Shown here: in pieces, positions 7,968-15,959 of the stretch
Position numbering within the stretch: the stretch's first letter is position 1
Layout: every line of letters begins with the position of its first letter
NCBI RefSeq assembly: GCF_010548275.1
Contig: NZ_JAAGLT010000033.1
Location: forward strand, 41,319 to 105,318
Direction: 5' to 3'
DNA length: 64,000 nt
Origin: Streptomyces sp. SID12488
GTDB lineage: Bacteria > Actinomycetota > Actinomycetes > Streptomycetales > Streptomycetaceae
Notes under the pieces: generated by a model
Seen by the model: the letters and a program-made list of their open reading frames with translations, nothing else
Told to the model about the DNA's origin: nothing
Database searches by the model: none
Position numbers and translations under genes: made by a program

Positions 7968-9007
7968 GACGGTTCCTCCGACGGCTCTTCGGTGGACAGC
8001 AGGCCGGTGTCCCTGAGTTCCTGCCAGAAGGCCTCGGGCACGGGGGTGGCGAACTGCTGGGCGCAGTCCCGGACTTCGGCCGCCGAACGGGTGCCGACGA
8101 GGACTCCGGCGACGGCCGGGTGGGCCGCGCAGAAGGCGAGCGCGGCGGCCCGCAGGGTGATGCCGTGCCGGTCGGCGGCAGCCTTCATGCGCAGGGCGCG
8201 GTCCAGCAACTCACCCGGCGCCGTCGCGTAGTTGTACGTCGCTCCGGGCCTCGGGTCGGCCAGCAGACCGGAGTTGAAGGCGCCGCCGATCACCACGGAG
8301 GTACCGCGCGCCACGGCGGCGGGCAGCAGTTCGGTGAGCGCGCTCTGGTCGAGGAGCGTGTAGCGGCCGGCGCACAGGACCACGTCGACGTCCGTGTCCC
8401 GGACGAAGCGGGTGAGCATCTCCGCCTGGTTCATACCCGCGCCGATCGCCCGCACGACGCGTTCCGAGCGGAGCTTCTCCAGCGCCGGGTAGGCCTCGCG
8501 GAAGGCCTCCTCGGCGTGGTCGTCGGGGTCGTGGAGGTAGACGACGTCGACATGGTCGACGCCGAGCCGCTCCAGGCTCGCCTCCAGGGTTCGGCGTACG
8601 CCGTCGGCGCTGAAGTCCCAGACCCGGTGGTGGGTGGCGGGGACCGCGAAGCCGTCGGCGAGGTCGTCGCCGACCGGGGACTCGGTGGGTTCGAGGCGGC
8701 GGCCGACCTTCGTGGAGATCGTGTACGCCGACCGCGGGTGCTCGCGCAGGGCCGCGCCGAGGCGGCGTTCGGAGAGGCCGATGCCGTAGTGCGGCGCGGT
8801 GTCGAAGTAGCGGATGCCCGCGCCCCAGGCGGCGGACACGGCGTCGTGCGCCTGCTCGTCGGTGACCTCGGTGAAGAGGTTGCCGATGGCGGCGGCGCCG
8901 AAGCCCAGGCCGGTGACCTCGACGCCACTGCGGCCGAGCGCGTGCACCGGCATGGGCACCGGTACAGACACCGGGAAACCCGCAGGGGTGTTGTCCGGGG
9001 TGTTCAC
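7964..9007 (-). CDS. Aldo/keto reductase, probable L-fucose dehydrogenase
   Basis: A 347-residue TIM-barrel oxidoreductase. It shows GLGFGAAAIGNLF near the N-terminus, FDTAPHYGIGLSERRLG (with catalytic Asp and Tyr), and the Lys and His of ISTKVGRRL and YLHDPDDH. The subfamily includes D-threo-aldose 1-dehydrogenases and L-fucose dehydrogenases, which oxidise C1 of L-fucose to the lactone with NAD(P)+. The GTG at 9007 overlaps the SDR stop (GTGA) and is preferred over the long antiparallel extension upstream. The first 18 or so residues are Pro/Val-rich and may be dispensable; an ATG 18 codons further in (residue 19) is an alternative start. Confidence 0.85.
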   Translation of the reverse strand: MNTPDNTPAGFPVSVPVPMPVHALGRSGVEVTGLGFGAAAIGNLFTEVTDEQAHDAVSAAWGAGIRYFDTAPHYGIGLSERRLGAALREHPRSAYTISTKVGRRLEPTESPVGDDLADGFAVPATHHRVWDFSADGVRRTLEASLERLGVDHVDVVYLHDPDDHAEEAFREAYPALEKLRSERVVRAIGAGMNQAEMLTRFVRDTDVDVVLCAGRYTLLDQSALTELLPAAVARGTSVVIGGAFNSGLLADPRPGATYNYATAPGELLDRALRMKAAADRHGITLRAAALAFCAAHPAVAGVLVGTRSAAEVRDCAQQFATPVPEAFWQELRDTGLLSTEEPSEEPS

Positions 9008-9759
9008 CGGGCCGCCGGACGCAGTCGCAGGCCCTGCATACCGCCGTCGACGGCGAGCGAGGTGCCGGTGGTCGCGCCGGACAACGGACTCGCCAAGTAG
9101 GCGACGGCGCCCGCGACTTCGGCGGCCGAGACCAGACGGCCGGAGGGCTGGCGAGCCTCCAGGGCGGCACGTTCGGCGGCGGGGTCGGAGGCCGAGTCGA
9201 GGAGGCGGCCGACCCACGGGGTGTCGGCGGTGCCCGGGTTGACGCAGTTCACGCGGACGCCCTCGCGGACATGGTCGGCGGCCATCGCCAGGGTCAGCGA
9301 GTACACGGCACCCTTGGTGGCGCTGTACAGGGCGCGCTGCGGCAGGCCGGCCGTGGCCGCGATCGAGCAGGTGTTCACGATGGCGGCGTGCGCCGAGTTC
9401 CGCAGGTGCGGCAGCGCGGCGCGGGCGACACGGACCATACCGAGCACGTTGACGTCGAAGACGCGGTGCCACTGCTCGTCGTCGTTGTCCTCGACGGTGC
9501 CCTGGGCGCCGATCCCGGCGTTGTTGACGACGATGTCGAGTCCGCCGAGGTCGGCTACGACGGCGGCCACCGCCTCCCGTACGGACGCGTCGTCGGTGAC
9601 GTCGGCCCGGTAGCCGAGCAGGGGTTTCTCGACCGACGACGGGTCCAGGTCGAGGACGGCGACCTGTGCGCCGCGCGCCGCCAGCAGTTCCGCGGTGGCC
9701 CGGCCGATGCCGGACGCGCCGCCCGTGACCAGCGCCTTGAGACCCTCGAAGTCGGTCAT
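9004..9759 (-). CDS. SDR-family dehydrogenase, probable 2-keto-3-deoxy-L-fuconate dehydrogenase
   Basis: A 251-residue classical short-chain dehydrogenase. The NAD(P)-binding motif is TGGASGIG, with Asp (VLDLD) at the end of strand 2, which suggests NAD preference. NNAG and the catalytic Ser and Tyr-x3-Lys (YSATKGA) are intact. It is coupled to fucD by an ATGA overlap. In the non-phosphorylative L-fucose pathway described for Xanthomonas an SDR oxidises 2-keto-3-deoxy-L-fuconate before cleavage to pyruvate and lactate. That role fits the position here but is inferred from neighbours. Confidence 0.88.
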   Translation of the reverse strand: MTDFEGLKALVTGGASGIGRATAELLAARGAQVAVLDLDPSSVEKPLLGYRADVTDDASVREAVAAVVADLGGLDIVVNNAGIGAQGTVEDNDDEQWHRVFDVNVLGMVRVARAALPHLRNSAHAAIVNTCSIAATAGLPQRALYSATKGAVYSLTLAMAADHVREGVRVNCVNPGTADTPWVGRLLDSASDPAAERAALEARQPSGRLVSAAEVAGAVAYLASPLSGATTGTSLAVDGGMQGLRLRPAAR

Positions 9760-11096
9760 GCGGCCTGCCCCTTCTCCTTAGCCAGGTCGGCGGCCCAGAA
9801 GCCGCCGCCGGGGAACGTGAACTCCGCGATGGACTCCGGCCGCATGGTCGCGGAGAAGCCCGGCGCGGTCGGTGCCAGGTAATGACCTTGCCTGATCACC
9901 ACGGGGTCGAGGAAGTGGCCGTGCAGATGATCGACGTACTCGATGACCCGGTTCTCGGTCGTGCCGGCCAGGGCGACATAGTCGAACATCGACAGGTGCT
10001 GGACGAGTTCGCACAGGCCGACGCCGCCCGCGTGCGGGCAGACGGGAACGCCGAACTTGGTCGCGAGCAGCAGGATGGCGAGGTTCTCGTTGACGCCTCC
10101 GACTCGGGCCGCGTCGATCTGCACGATGTCCAGGGCGTCTGCCTGCAGGAGCTGCTTGAAGACGACACGGTTCTGGACGTGCTCGCCGGTGGCGACCTTG
10201 ACGGGGGCCACCGCCCGGCGGATCGCCGCGTGGCCGAGGATGTCGTCGGGGCTGGTGGGCTCCTCGATCCAGTAGGGGTCGAACTCGGCGAGGGCCTTGG
10301 TCCAGCGGATCGCCTCGTCGACGTCCCAGCGCTGGTTGGCGTCGATGGCCATACGGATGTCGGGCCCGACGACGCTGCGGGCGACCCGACAGCGGCGGAT
10401 GTCGTCCTCGAGGTCCGCTCCGACCTTGAGCTTGATCTGCTTGAAGCCGTCGGCGACGGCCTCGGCGGCGAGCCGGGTGAGCTTCTCGTCGTCGTAGCCG
10501 AGCCAGCCGGCGGAGGTGGTGTAGGCGGGGAAGCCCTTCGCCAGCAGTTCGGCGGTGCGTTCGGCGGCGCCCTCCCGGCCCCGGCGCAGCAGGTCGAGGG
10601 CCTCCTCGGGGGTGAGCGCGTCGGTGAGGTAGCGGAAGTCGATCTGCTGGACGAGCCACTCGGGTTCAGCCTCGGCGAGCAGCTGCCACAAGGGCTGGCC
10701 CGCACGCTTGGCGGCGAGATCCCATACGGCGTTGACGACCGCGCCGATCGCCATGTGCATCACGCCCTTCTCGGGTCCGAGCCAGCGCAGTTGGCTGTCG
10801 CCGATCAGGTCGCCGTTCAGGGTGCCCGGGTTCGCGCACAACTCGTTGACGGACCGGCCGACCACATGACCGCGCAGCGCGTCGATCGCGGCGACCTGGA
10901 CCTCGTTGCCCCGCCCGATGGTGAAGGTGAATCCATGCCCCTCGTGCCCGTCGGCCGCGTCGGTACGCAGCACGACGTAGGCCGCCGAGTAGTCGGGGTC
11001 GGGGTTCATCGCGTCGGAGCCGTCGAGCTCACGCGAGGTGGGGAACCGGATGTCGTAGGTGTCGACCGCGATGATGCGGGCGGAGGTCGGTGACAC
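9756..11096 (-). CDS. fucD: L-fuconate dehydratase
   Basis: A 446-residue enolase-superfamily enzyme that dehydrates L-fuconate to 2-keto-3-deoxy-L-fuconate with Mg2+. It closely follows the pattern of Xanthomonas FucD as I remember it: LDGSDAMNPDPDYSAAY near the N-terminus, FTIGRGN, then SQLRWLGPEKGVMHMAIG. The catalytic KxK is IKLKVG (Lys222/224); metal ligands are in DANQRWD (Asp252) and WIEEPTSPDD, and the general-acid His is in CPHAGGVGL. GTG 11096 has an AAAGG six bases upstream. It is the first gene of the catabolic run and overlaps the SDR gene. This is the strongest single clue to the pathway. Confidence 0.93.
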   Translation of the reverse strand: MSPTSARIIAVDTYDIRFPTSRELDGSDAMNPDPDYSAAYVVLRTDAADGHEGHGFTFTIGRGNEVQVAAIDALRGHVVGRSVNELCANPGTLNGDLIGDSQLRWLGPEKGVMHMAIGAVVNAVWDLAAKRAGQPLWQLLAEAEPEWLVQQIDFRYLTDALTPEEALDLLRRGREGAAERTAELLAKGFPAYTTSAGWLGYDDEKLTRLAAEAVADGFKQIKLKVGADLEDDIRRCRVARSVVGPDIRMAIDANQRWDVDEAIRWTKALAEFDPYWIEEPTSPDDILGHAAIRRAVAPVKVATGEHVQNRVVFKQLLQADALDIVQIDAARVGGVNENLAILLLATKFGVPVCPHAGGVGLCELVQHLSMFDYVALAGTTENRVIEYVDHLHGHFLDPVVIRQGHYLAPTAPGFSATMRPESIAEFTFPGGGFWAADLAKEKGQAA

Positions 11097-11160
11097 GGAG
11101 TGCCTTTCGGTCAGGGGCAGAGGTACAGATGGCTTTCGGGACGGCTCAATGCCGGGTGCG

Positions 11161-11246
11161 GTGTCGCGCTCCTAAGTGGCGCGGGGCTGTATCGATCAGC
11201 GGCTCCGCCGCGGGGCGCGACCAGCCCCCCACCGCCCGCAGGCGAC
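11161..11246 (-). repeat. Intergenic palindromic repeat, copy B
   Basis: A reverse-orientation copy: GCGCGGGGCTGTATCGATCA, GCGGCTCCGCCGCGGGGCGC and GACCAGCCCCCCACCG. It separates the ABC importer genes from fucD in an otherwise co-directional set and could attenuate or process the transcript between transport and catabolism. Confidence 0.8.
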
Positions 11247-11276
11247 AAACCACATATCCAGCCGAGCTCTTGGTCA

Positions 11277-12302
11277 TTAGTCCTGAGCACGCCCCGTCGT
11301 CACACGCGCGATCATCAGCGCCACGAGGATGATTCCGCCGTAGATCGCCTGGATCCAGAACGACGGCACCTGGGCCAGGGTCAGCAGGTTCTGGACGACG
11401 CCCAGCAGGAGTACGCCGGTGAGGGCGCCGAACATGGTGCCCTTGCCGCCGTCGAGGCTGATGCCGCCGATGACGGCCGCCGCGAACACGGTGAAGATCA
11501 TGTTGTTGCCCTGGTTGGCGCTGATCGCGCCGACGTACCCGGTCTGCATGACCCCGCCGACGGCCGCGAGGACACCGGCGACGACGAACACGCCGAGCAT
11601 CACCCGTTCGACCCGGATACCGGCGGCCCGGGCCGCGTCCGCGTTGCCGCCGATCGCGTACAGGGCACGGCCGACGCGGTGGTACTTGAGGACGAGCCCG
11701 GCGACGGCGAAGCAGGCCCCGGCCACCCACACGGACATGGGCACGTTCAGGAAGGTGGTGGTGGCGAGGGAGTAGAAGGAGTCGGGCATGCCGAACAGGG
11801 TCTTGCCCTTGGTCGAGCCGACCAGCAGTCCACGCAGCACGATCAGCATCGCGAGCGTCACGATGAACGCGTTGAGCTTGAGCTTGACGACCAGGAGTCC
11901 GTTGAACGCGCCGACCAGGCCGCCGACGACGAGGATCGCCAACAGGGCGAGTACGGCGGGGAATTCGGTTCCCCACCCGGACTGCGCCACCGGCAGCACC
12001 AGCAGCGCGCCGATGGCCGGGGCGATACCGACGACCGATTCCAGGGAGAGGTCGAACTTGCCGGTGATGAGGACGAGTGACTCGGCCAGCACGACCATCG
12101 CGAGTGCGGCGGAAGCACCGAGGATCGAGATCAGGTTGCGCTCGGTGAGGAACGAGTCGTTGACCACCGTACCGAGCACCATGAGCAGCAACAGGGCTGG
12201 TACTAGGGCGAGTTCGCGGGCGCGGCGGAGCAGTACGGTCTTGGCCGAACGCGGGTCCGGGGCCCGCAGGGAGGCGAGCGGCGACGCCTGTGTCTCAGTC
12301 AC
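11277..12302 (-). CDS. Sugar ABC transporter permease (RbsC/BPD_transp_2 type)
   Basis: A 341-residue membrane protein with about 8-10 hydrophobic segments and the EAA-like loop region typical of ribose/monosaccharide permeases (LITGKFDLSLESVVGIA; GISLDGGKGTMFGALTG). The GTG at 12302 is chosen because it overlaps the ATPase stop by 8 bases and has AGGAGAG ten bases upstream; an in-frame ATG at 12365 would overlap by 71 bases. With the upstream ATPase and lipoprotein it forms a CUT2-type importer. Given the operon context it should carry L-fucose. Confidence 0.9.
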   Translation of the reverse strand: MTETQASPLASLRAPDPRSAKTVLLRRARELALVPALLLLMVLGTVVNDSFLTERNLISILGASAALAMVVLAESLVLITGKFDLSLESVVGIAPAIGALLVLPVAQSGWGTEFPAVLALLAILVVGGLVGAFNGLLVVKLKLNAFIVTLAMLIVLRGLLVGSTKGKTLFGMPDSFYSLATTTFLNVPMSVWVAGACFAVAGLVLKYHRVGRALYAIGGNADAARAAGIRVERVMLGVFVVAGVLAAVGGVMQTGYVGAISANQGNNMIFTVFAAAVIGGISLDGGKGTMFGALTGVLLLGVVQNLLTLAQVPSFWIQAIYGGIILVALMIARVTTGRAQD

Positions 12303-13884
12303 CCTGGGCCCGCTCTCCTCGGCCGGGGGTCCGGGGGTCGTCCCCCGGGGAGACGCAGTAGCCATGGTCCACTCCTTCGATGGAGGCGATCAGCTCGTGG
12401 TCGCGCCAGCCCGCCGGATGCTCGGCGACGACGCGGCCGTGGAAGAGGACGAGGACTCGGTCGCAGCGGCGCAGGTCGTCGAGTTCGTCGGAGACGACCA
12501 GCACGGCGGTGCCGTCCTCGCGGGCGCTGTCCATGCGCGCGAGGAGGGACTCCTTGGACTTCACGTCGACGCCCGCGGTGGGGTTGATGAGGACGAGCAG
12601 TTTGGGGTCGGAGGCGAGGGCGCGGGCCATGACGACCTTCTGCGCGTTGCCGCCGGACAGGTCCGAGACGGGCTGGTCGGGGCCCTCGGTGTGGATGTCG
12701 AGGCGTTCGATGAGCGCGGTGGCGAAGTCCTGTTTGCGGCTCCCGGAGACGAATCCGTACCGTCCGAGCCTGCGCAGGACGCTCATGGTGGCGTTGTCGC
12801 CGACGGTCATGCCGGACACCAGCCCCTGTTCGTGCCGGTCGCGCGGCACACAGGCGACGCCCGCCGTCAGCGCCGCCTGCACGTCCCCGAACGGCAGCCG
12901 CTTGTCGTCGAGTCGGGCCGATCCACCGGTCGGGGTGTGCAGCCCGGCGAAGGACTCGGCCAGCTCGATCTTGCCGCTGCCGCTGGACCCGGCGAGTCCG
13001 ACGACCTCACCGCGGCGAACGGTCAGGTCGATGTTCTCGTACGCCGGTGAGGTGAGCCCCTCGGCGGCCAGCAGCACCGGCTGCCCCGGGTCGACTCCCT
13101 TGAGGGTGACGGCCTGTTCGGCGATCGACTCCCCGGCCATGGCCTCGATCAGGGCCTGGCGCGGGAGGTCTGCGACGGGGGCTGTGGTGATCCAGCGGGC
13201 GTCGCGCAGGACGGTCACCGTCTGGCACACCTCGTACACCTCCTGGAGGTGGTGCGAGATGAACAGGAAGGTGACGCCGGAGTCCTGGAGTGCGCGCATC
13301 CGGGTGAAGAGCCGCTCGATCTCCCGGCTGTCGAGCTGGGCGGTCGGTTCGTCGAGAACGATGAACCGGGCGCCGAAGCTCAACGCCCGTGCGATCTCCA
13401 CCATTTGGCGGTCCTCGACCTTGAGGTCGGCGGTGCGGGCCTCCGGGTCGACGTGTACGTCCCAGGTCCCGAGGAGTTCGGCGGCCTCGGTACGCAGCCG
13501 GCGCCAGCTGATGACTCCGCCACGGCCGGTCGGCTGCCGGTTGATGAAGAGGTTCTCGGCGACCGTCAACTCGGGGACGACCGTGGGCTTCTGGTAGACG
13601 CAGGCCACCTTGGAGCGCCAGGCGTCGCGGTCGGTGAGCGGGGGTGCGGGCCGGCCGTCGAAGCGGACCGTGCCCTCGTCAGGCGCCTGGAGACCGGTCA
13701 GGATGGTGACCAGGGTGGACTTTCCGGCGCCGTTGCGGCCCACGAGCGCGTGCGACTCACCGGCCAGGACGGTGAGTTGGCCGTCCTGGAGCGCGGTGGT
13801 CGGACCGTACCGCTTGGCGATGCCGTGTGCCTCGACAAGCGGTACGAGAGAGGTGTCCGGGTTTTCCCGTTGCTGGCTGCTCAT
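12295..13884 (-). CDS. Sugar ABC transporter ATP-binding protein, duplicated NBD (RbsA/XylG type)
   Basis: A 529-residue fused double ATPase. The first half has an intact Walker A (GRNGAGKST), a degenerate signature (LKVEDRQMVEIARAL) and Walker B FIVLDEPTAQLD. The second half has a degenerate Walker A, GSSGSGKIE, with Ile in place of Ser/Thr, but a good signature LSGGNAQKV and Walker B with Asn (LLVLINPTAGVD). One catalytically weak site is normal in this family. ATG 13884 overlaps the binding-protein stop (ATGA). Confidence 0.92.
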   Translation of the reverse strand: MSSQQRENPDTSLVPLVEAHGIAKRYGPTTALQDGQLTVLAGESHALVGRNGAGKSTLVTILTGLQAPDEGTVRFDGRPAPPLTDRDAWRSKVACVYQKPTVVPELTVAENLFINRQPTGRGGVISWRRLRTEAAELLGTWDVHVDPEARTADLKVEDRQMVEIARALSFGARFIVLDEPTAQLDSREIERLFTRMRALQDSGVTFLFISHHLQEVYEVCQTVTVLRDARWITTAPVADLPRQALIEAMAGESIAEQAVTLKGVDPGQPVLLAAEGLTSPAYENIDLTVRRGEVVGLAGSSGSGKIELAESFAGLHTPTGGSARLDDKRLPFGDVQAALTAGVACVPRDRHEQGLVSGMTVGDNATMSVLRRLGRYGFVSGSRKQDFATALIERLDIHTEGPDQPVSDLSGGNAQKVVMARALASDPKLLVLINPTAGVDVKSKESLLARMDSAREDGTAVLVVSDELDDLRRCDRVLVLFHGRVVAEHPAGWRDHELIASIEGVDHGYCVSPGDDPRTPGRGERAQGD

Positions 13885-14960
13885 CCGACCGAGTTGCCCC
13901 AGAGGTTGGGGTCGTCGACGTTCTCCTTGGTGACCAGGGGCGCGGGCAGCTGGTCCTCCAGGATGCCGCTGGGCAGCTTGACGATCTCGGAGTCGTGGTC
14001 GGTGGGACCCGGCTTGAACGTCTTCCCGGCCATCGCCGCCTTGATGTAGTACATGCCGTACTTGGCGTAGAGGTCGGCGGGCTGCGAGACGGTCGCGTCG
14101 ATCTCGCCCTTGCGGATGGCGTCGAACTCCTGCGGGATGCCGTCGTTCGAGACGATCGCGATATGACCGGCCTCGCCCGTCTTCTTCAGCATCCCCTTGG
14201 ACTTCAGGGTCTGCAGCGTGGGCGCGAGGTAGACGCCACCGGCCTGCATGTAGATGCCCTTGATGTCCGGGTTGGCGTTGAGGAGCGTGTCGAGCTTGGA
14301 GGCCGCGGCGTCCGACTCCCACTTGGCCGGGATCTCCAGCACCTTGAGCTTCGGGAACTTCTCCTTCACACAGGCCCGGAACGCCTCCGACCGGTCCCGG
14401 CCGTTCACCGACGCGAGATCGCCCATGATCTGGACCACCTTGCCCGAGGTGATGTGCTTGCCGAGGTAGTCGCAGGCCTGCTCGCCGTACGCGACGTTGT
14501 TGGCGCGTACGACCATGGCGACCTTGCCCTTCTCGGGCGCCACGTCGACGGCCACCACGGGCACGCCCTTGCGCTCGGCCTGGTCGAGGCCGGCCTCGAT
14601 GGCGGCGCTGTCCAGCGGCGCGACCACCAGGCCCTTCACGCCCTGGTTGAGCTGGTTGTTGATGTCGGTGATCTGCTGCGAGGGGTCGCTGTTGGAGTTG
14701 ACGGTCTTCAGCGCGTCGACGCCCTCGGACTTCGCCATCTTCGGCACGTAGTCGTTGTACGACTGCCAGAACGGCGAGGTCAGCAGCGGCAGGATCACTC
14801 CGACCTTGCCCGTACCGTCGCCGCCACCGTCCGAGGAGACGGTGTCCTTGGTGCTGCCGCAGGCGCTGAGCACCAGGCCGGTACAGGCGGCCAGCGCCAC
14901 CACACCGAGGCTCCGCGCTCTGCCGCGCTTCTTCGGTGTCCCCATTGTTCGGTCGAACAT
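13881..14960 (-). CDS. Sugar ABC transporter substrate-binding lipoprotein
   Basis: A 359-residue periplasmic-binding-protein type 1 lipoprotein (RbsB-like). The signal peptide ends in the lipobox LSAC with Cys about 30 residues in. The mature part starts with a Ser/Gly-rich linker, then VGVILPLLTSPFWQSYND. ATG 14960 is chosen for its GAGGAG seven bases upstream; ATG 14945 is an in-frame alternative. It is first in the importer operon and divergent from the GntR gene, with three operator-like sites in the shared upstream region. L-fucose or a short fucoside is the expected ligand. Confidence 0.92.
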   Translation of the reverse strand: MFDRTMGTPKKRGRARSLGVVALAACTGLVLSACGSTKDTVSSDGGGDGTGKVGVILPLLTSPFWQSYNDYVPKMAKSEGVDALKTVNSNSDPSQQITDINNQLNQGVKGLVVAPLDSAAIEAGLDQAERKGVPVVAVDVAPEKGKVAMVVRANNVAYGEQACDYLGKHITSGKVVQIMGDLASVNGRDRSEAFRACVKEKFPKLKVLEIPAKWESDAAASKLDTLLNANPDIKGIYMQAGGVYLAPTLQTLKSKGMLKKTGEAGHIAIVSNDGIPQEFDAIRKGEIDATVSQPADLYAKYGMYYIKAAMAGKTFKPGPTDHDSEIVKLPSGILEDQLPAPLVTKENVDDPNLWGNSVG

Positions 14961-15003
14961 CTGGTAGCTCCTCGTTGAGCGTGATCGAGCGGATGCCGCA
15001 TAT

Positions 15004-15014
15004 TTATCAGACCA
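15004..15014. promoter_or_regulatory. GntR operator-like site 1
   Basis: TTATCAGACCA, which on the other strand reads TGGTCTGATAA. It matches one full arm and most of the second arm of the dyad TGGTC-N-GACCA present 64 bases away. It lies 44 bases upstream of the importer start. Confidence 0.5.
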
Positions 15015-15067
15015 CTTCCGGGTTGGAACACCCCACAGAGCCAAATTTTCCTAGATTCGGGCCGTAG

Positions 15068-15078
15068 TGGTCCGACCA
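15068..15078. promoter_or_regulatory. GntR operator-like site 2 (perfect dyad)
   Basis: TGGTCCGACCA is a perfect 5+1+5 inverted repeat that fits the FCD/FadR-type GntR pattern TnGTnnnACnA. It lies 47 bases upstream of the GTG of the divergent GntR gene and is the best operator candidate in the locus. Confidence 0.7.
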
Positions 15079-15084
15079 ACCCTC

Positions 15085-15095
15085 TGGTTAGACTG
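15085..15095. promoter_or_regulatory. GntR operator-like site 3
   Basis: TGGTTAGACTG keeps the TGGT and GAC core of the perfect site; its centre is 17 bases away from that of site 2. It probably allows the regulator to control its own gene as well as the importer. Confidence 0.45.
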
Positions 15096-15124
15096 CGGCG
15101 GACCCGGCGACAGGAGGACACGGC

Positions 15125-15853
15125 GTGGACGAGATCCCGGCCAGGAACAGCGAGGCCGCCCCGCAGAAGGGCACCGTGACGCAGCGCGCCATCGACCAGA
15201 TCAAGGCACTGATCGGCGAGGGCCGGCTGGAACCGGGTGAGCGGCTGCCCACCGAGCGCGATCTCGCCGCGCGGCTGGGTATCTCGCGCAGCTCGATGCG
15301 GGAGGCGATCCGGGCGCTCACCGTGATGGGCGTACTGGAGGCCCGGCACGGCTCGGGCATCTACGTGACCCAGCTGGAGGCCGGCGATCTGCTGGAGACC
15401 TTCGGTGTGGTCGCGGACCTGTCGCGCGGCCCTCAGCTGGCCGAGCTGCTCGAGGTCCGGCGCATCCTGGAGTCGACGGCGGCCGCGCTGGCCGCCGCCC
15501 GGATCACCCCGGACCAGCTCGCGGAGGTGGAGAAACACCTCACGGCGATGAACGCCACCGACGATCCCGAGGAGATCCTCGCCCACGACCTGGCCTTCCA
15601 TCGCGAGATCACCGCCGCGGCCGGCAATGACAGCATGGCGGCGATTTTGGAGGGGCTCTCCTCACGTACGTTCCGCGCCCGCGTCTGGCGCGCCTACCAG
15701 GAGGAAGGCGCCTTCGCCCGCACCCGCCGTGAGCACGCGGCGATCCACCGCGCGCTCGTCGCCCACGACCCGGAGGCGGCCCGGGCGGCAGCCGCGGCCC
15801 ACGTCGGCGAGGTGGAACAGTGGCTGCGGGGCCAGCCTGACGTTCCGCGGTAG
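15125..15853 (+). CDS. GntR-family regulator, FadR/FCD subfamily
   Basis: A 242-residue repressor-like protein. The winged helix lies at about residues 17-80 (EPGERLPTERDLAARLGISR ... GVLEARHGSGIYV). The FCD effector domain is at about 100-230, with the metal-ligand pattern of this fold (DLAFHREI, then ... REHAAIHRAL and HVGEVEQWL). The GTG start has AGGAGG eight bases upstream. It is divergent from the fucose importer, and dyads matching its family's operator lie in between, so it likely senses a pathway intermediate and controls the locus. Confidence 0.9.
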   Translation: MDEIPARNSEAAPQKGTVTQRAIDQIKALIGEGRLEPGERLPTERDLAARLGISRSSMREAIRALTVMGVLEARHGSGIYVTQLEAGDLLETFGVVADLSRGPQLAELLEVRRILESTAAALAAARITPDQLAEVEKHLTAMNATDDPEEILAHDLAFHREITAAAGNDSMAAILEGLSSRTFRARVWRAYQEEGAFARTRREHAAIHRALVAHDPEAARAAAAAHVGEVEQWLRGQPDVPR

Positions 15854-15865
15854 GGCCGTGATGTG

Positions 15866-15945
15866 GCTGCGGGCCGGTGGGGGCTGATCGCGCCCGCCCG
15901 GTGGAGCCGCGTCACAGCCCCGCGCGTCCCGCGCGTCCTGAGGGT
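15866..15945 (+). repeat. Intergenic palindromic repeat, copy C (degenerate)
   Basis: Contains GGCCGGTGGGGGCTGATCGC, GGTGGAGCCGCGTCACAGCC and CCGCGCGTCCCGCGCGTCC. The central CGATAT-like part seen in other copies is lost. It sits between the convergent GntR and fucosidase genes. Confidence 0.6.
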
Positions 15946-15959
15946 CCCGCCCTCGGACG

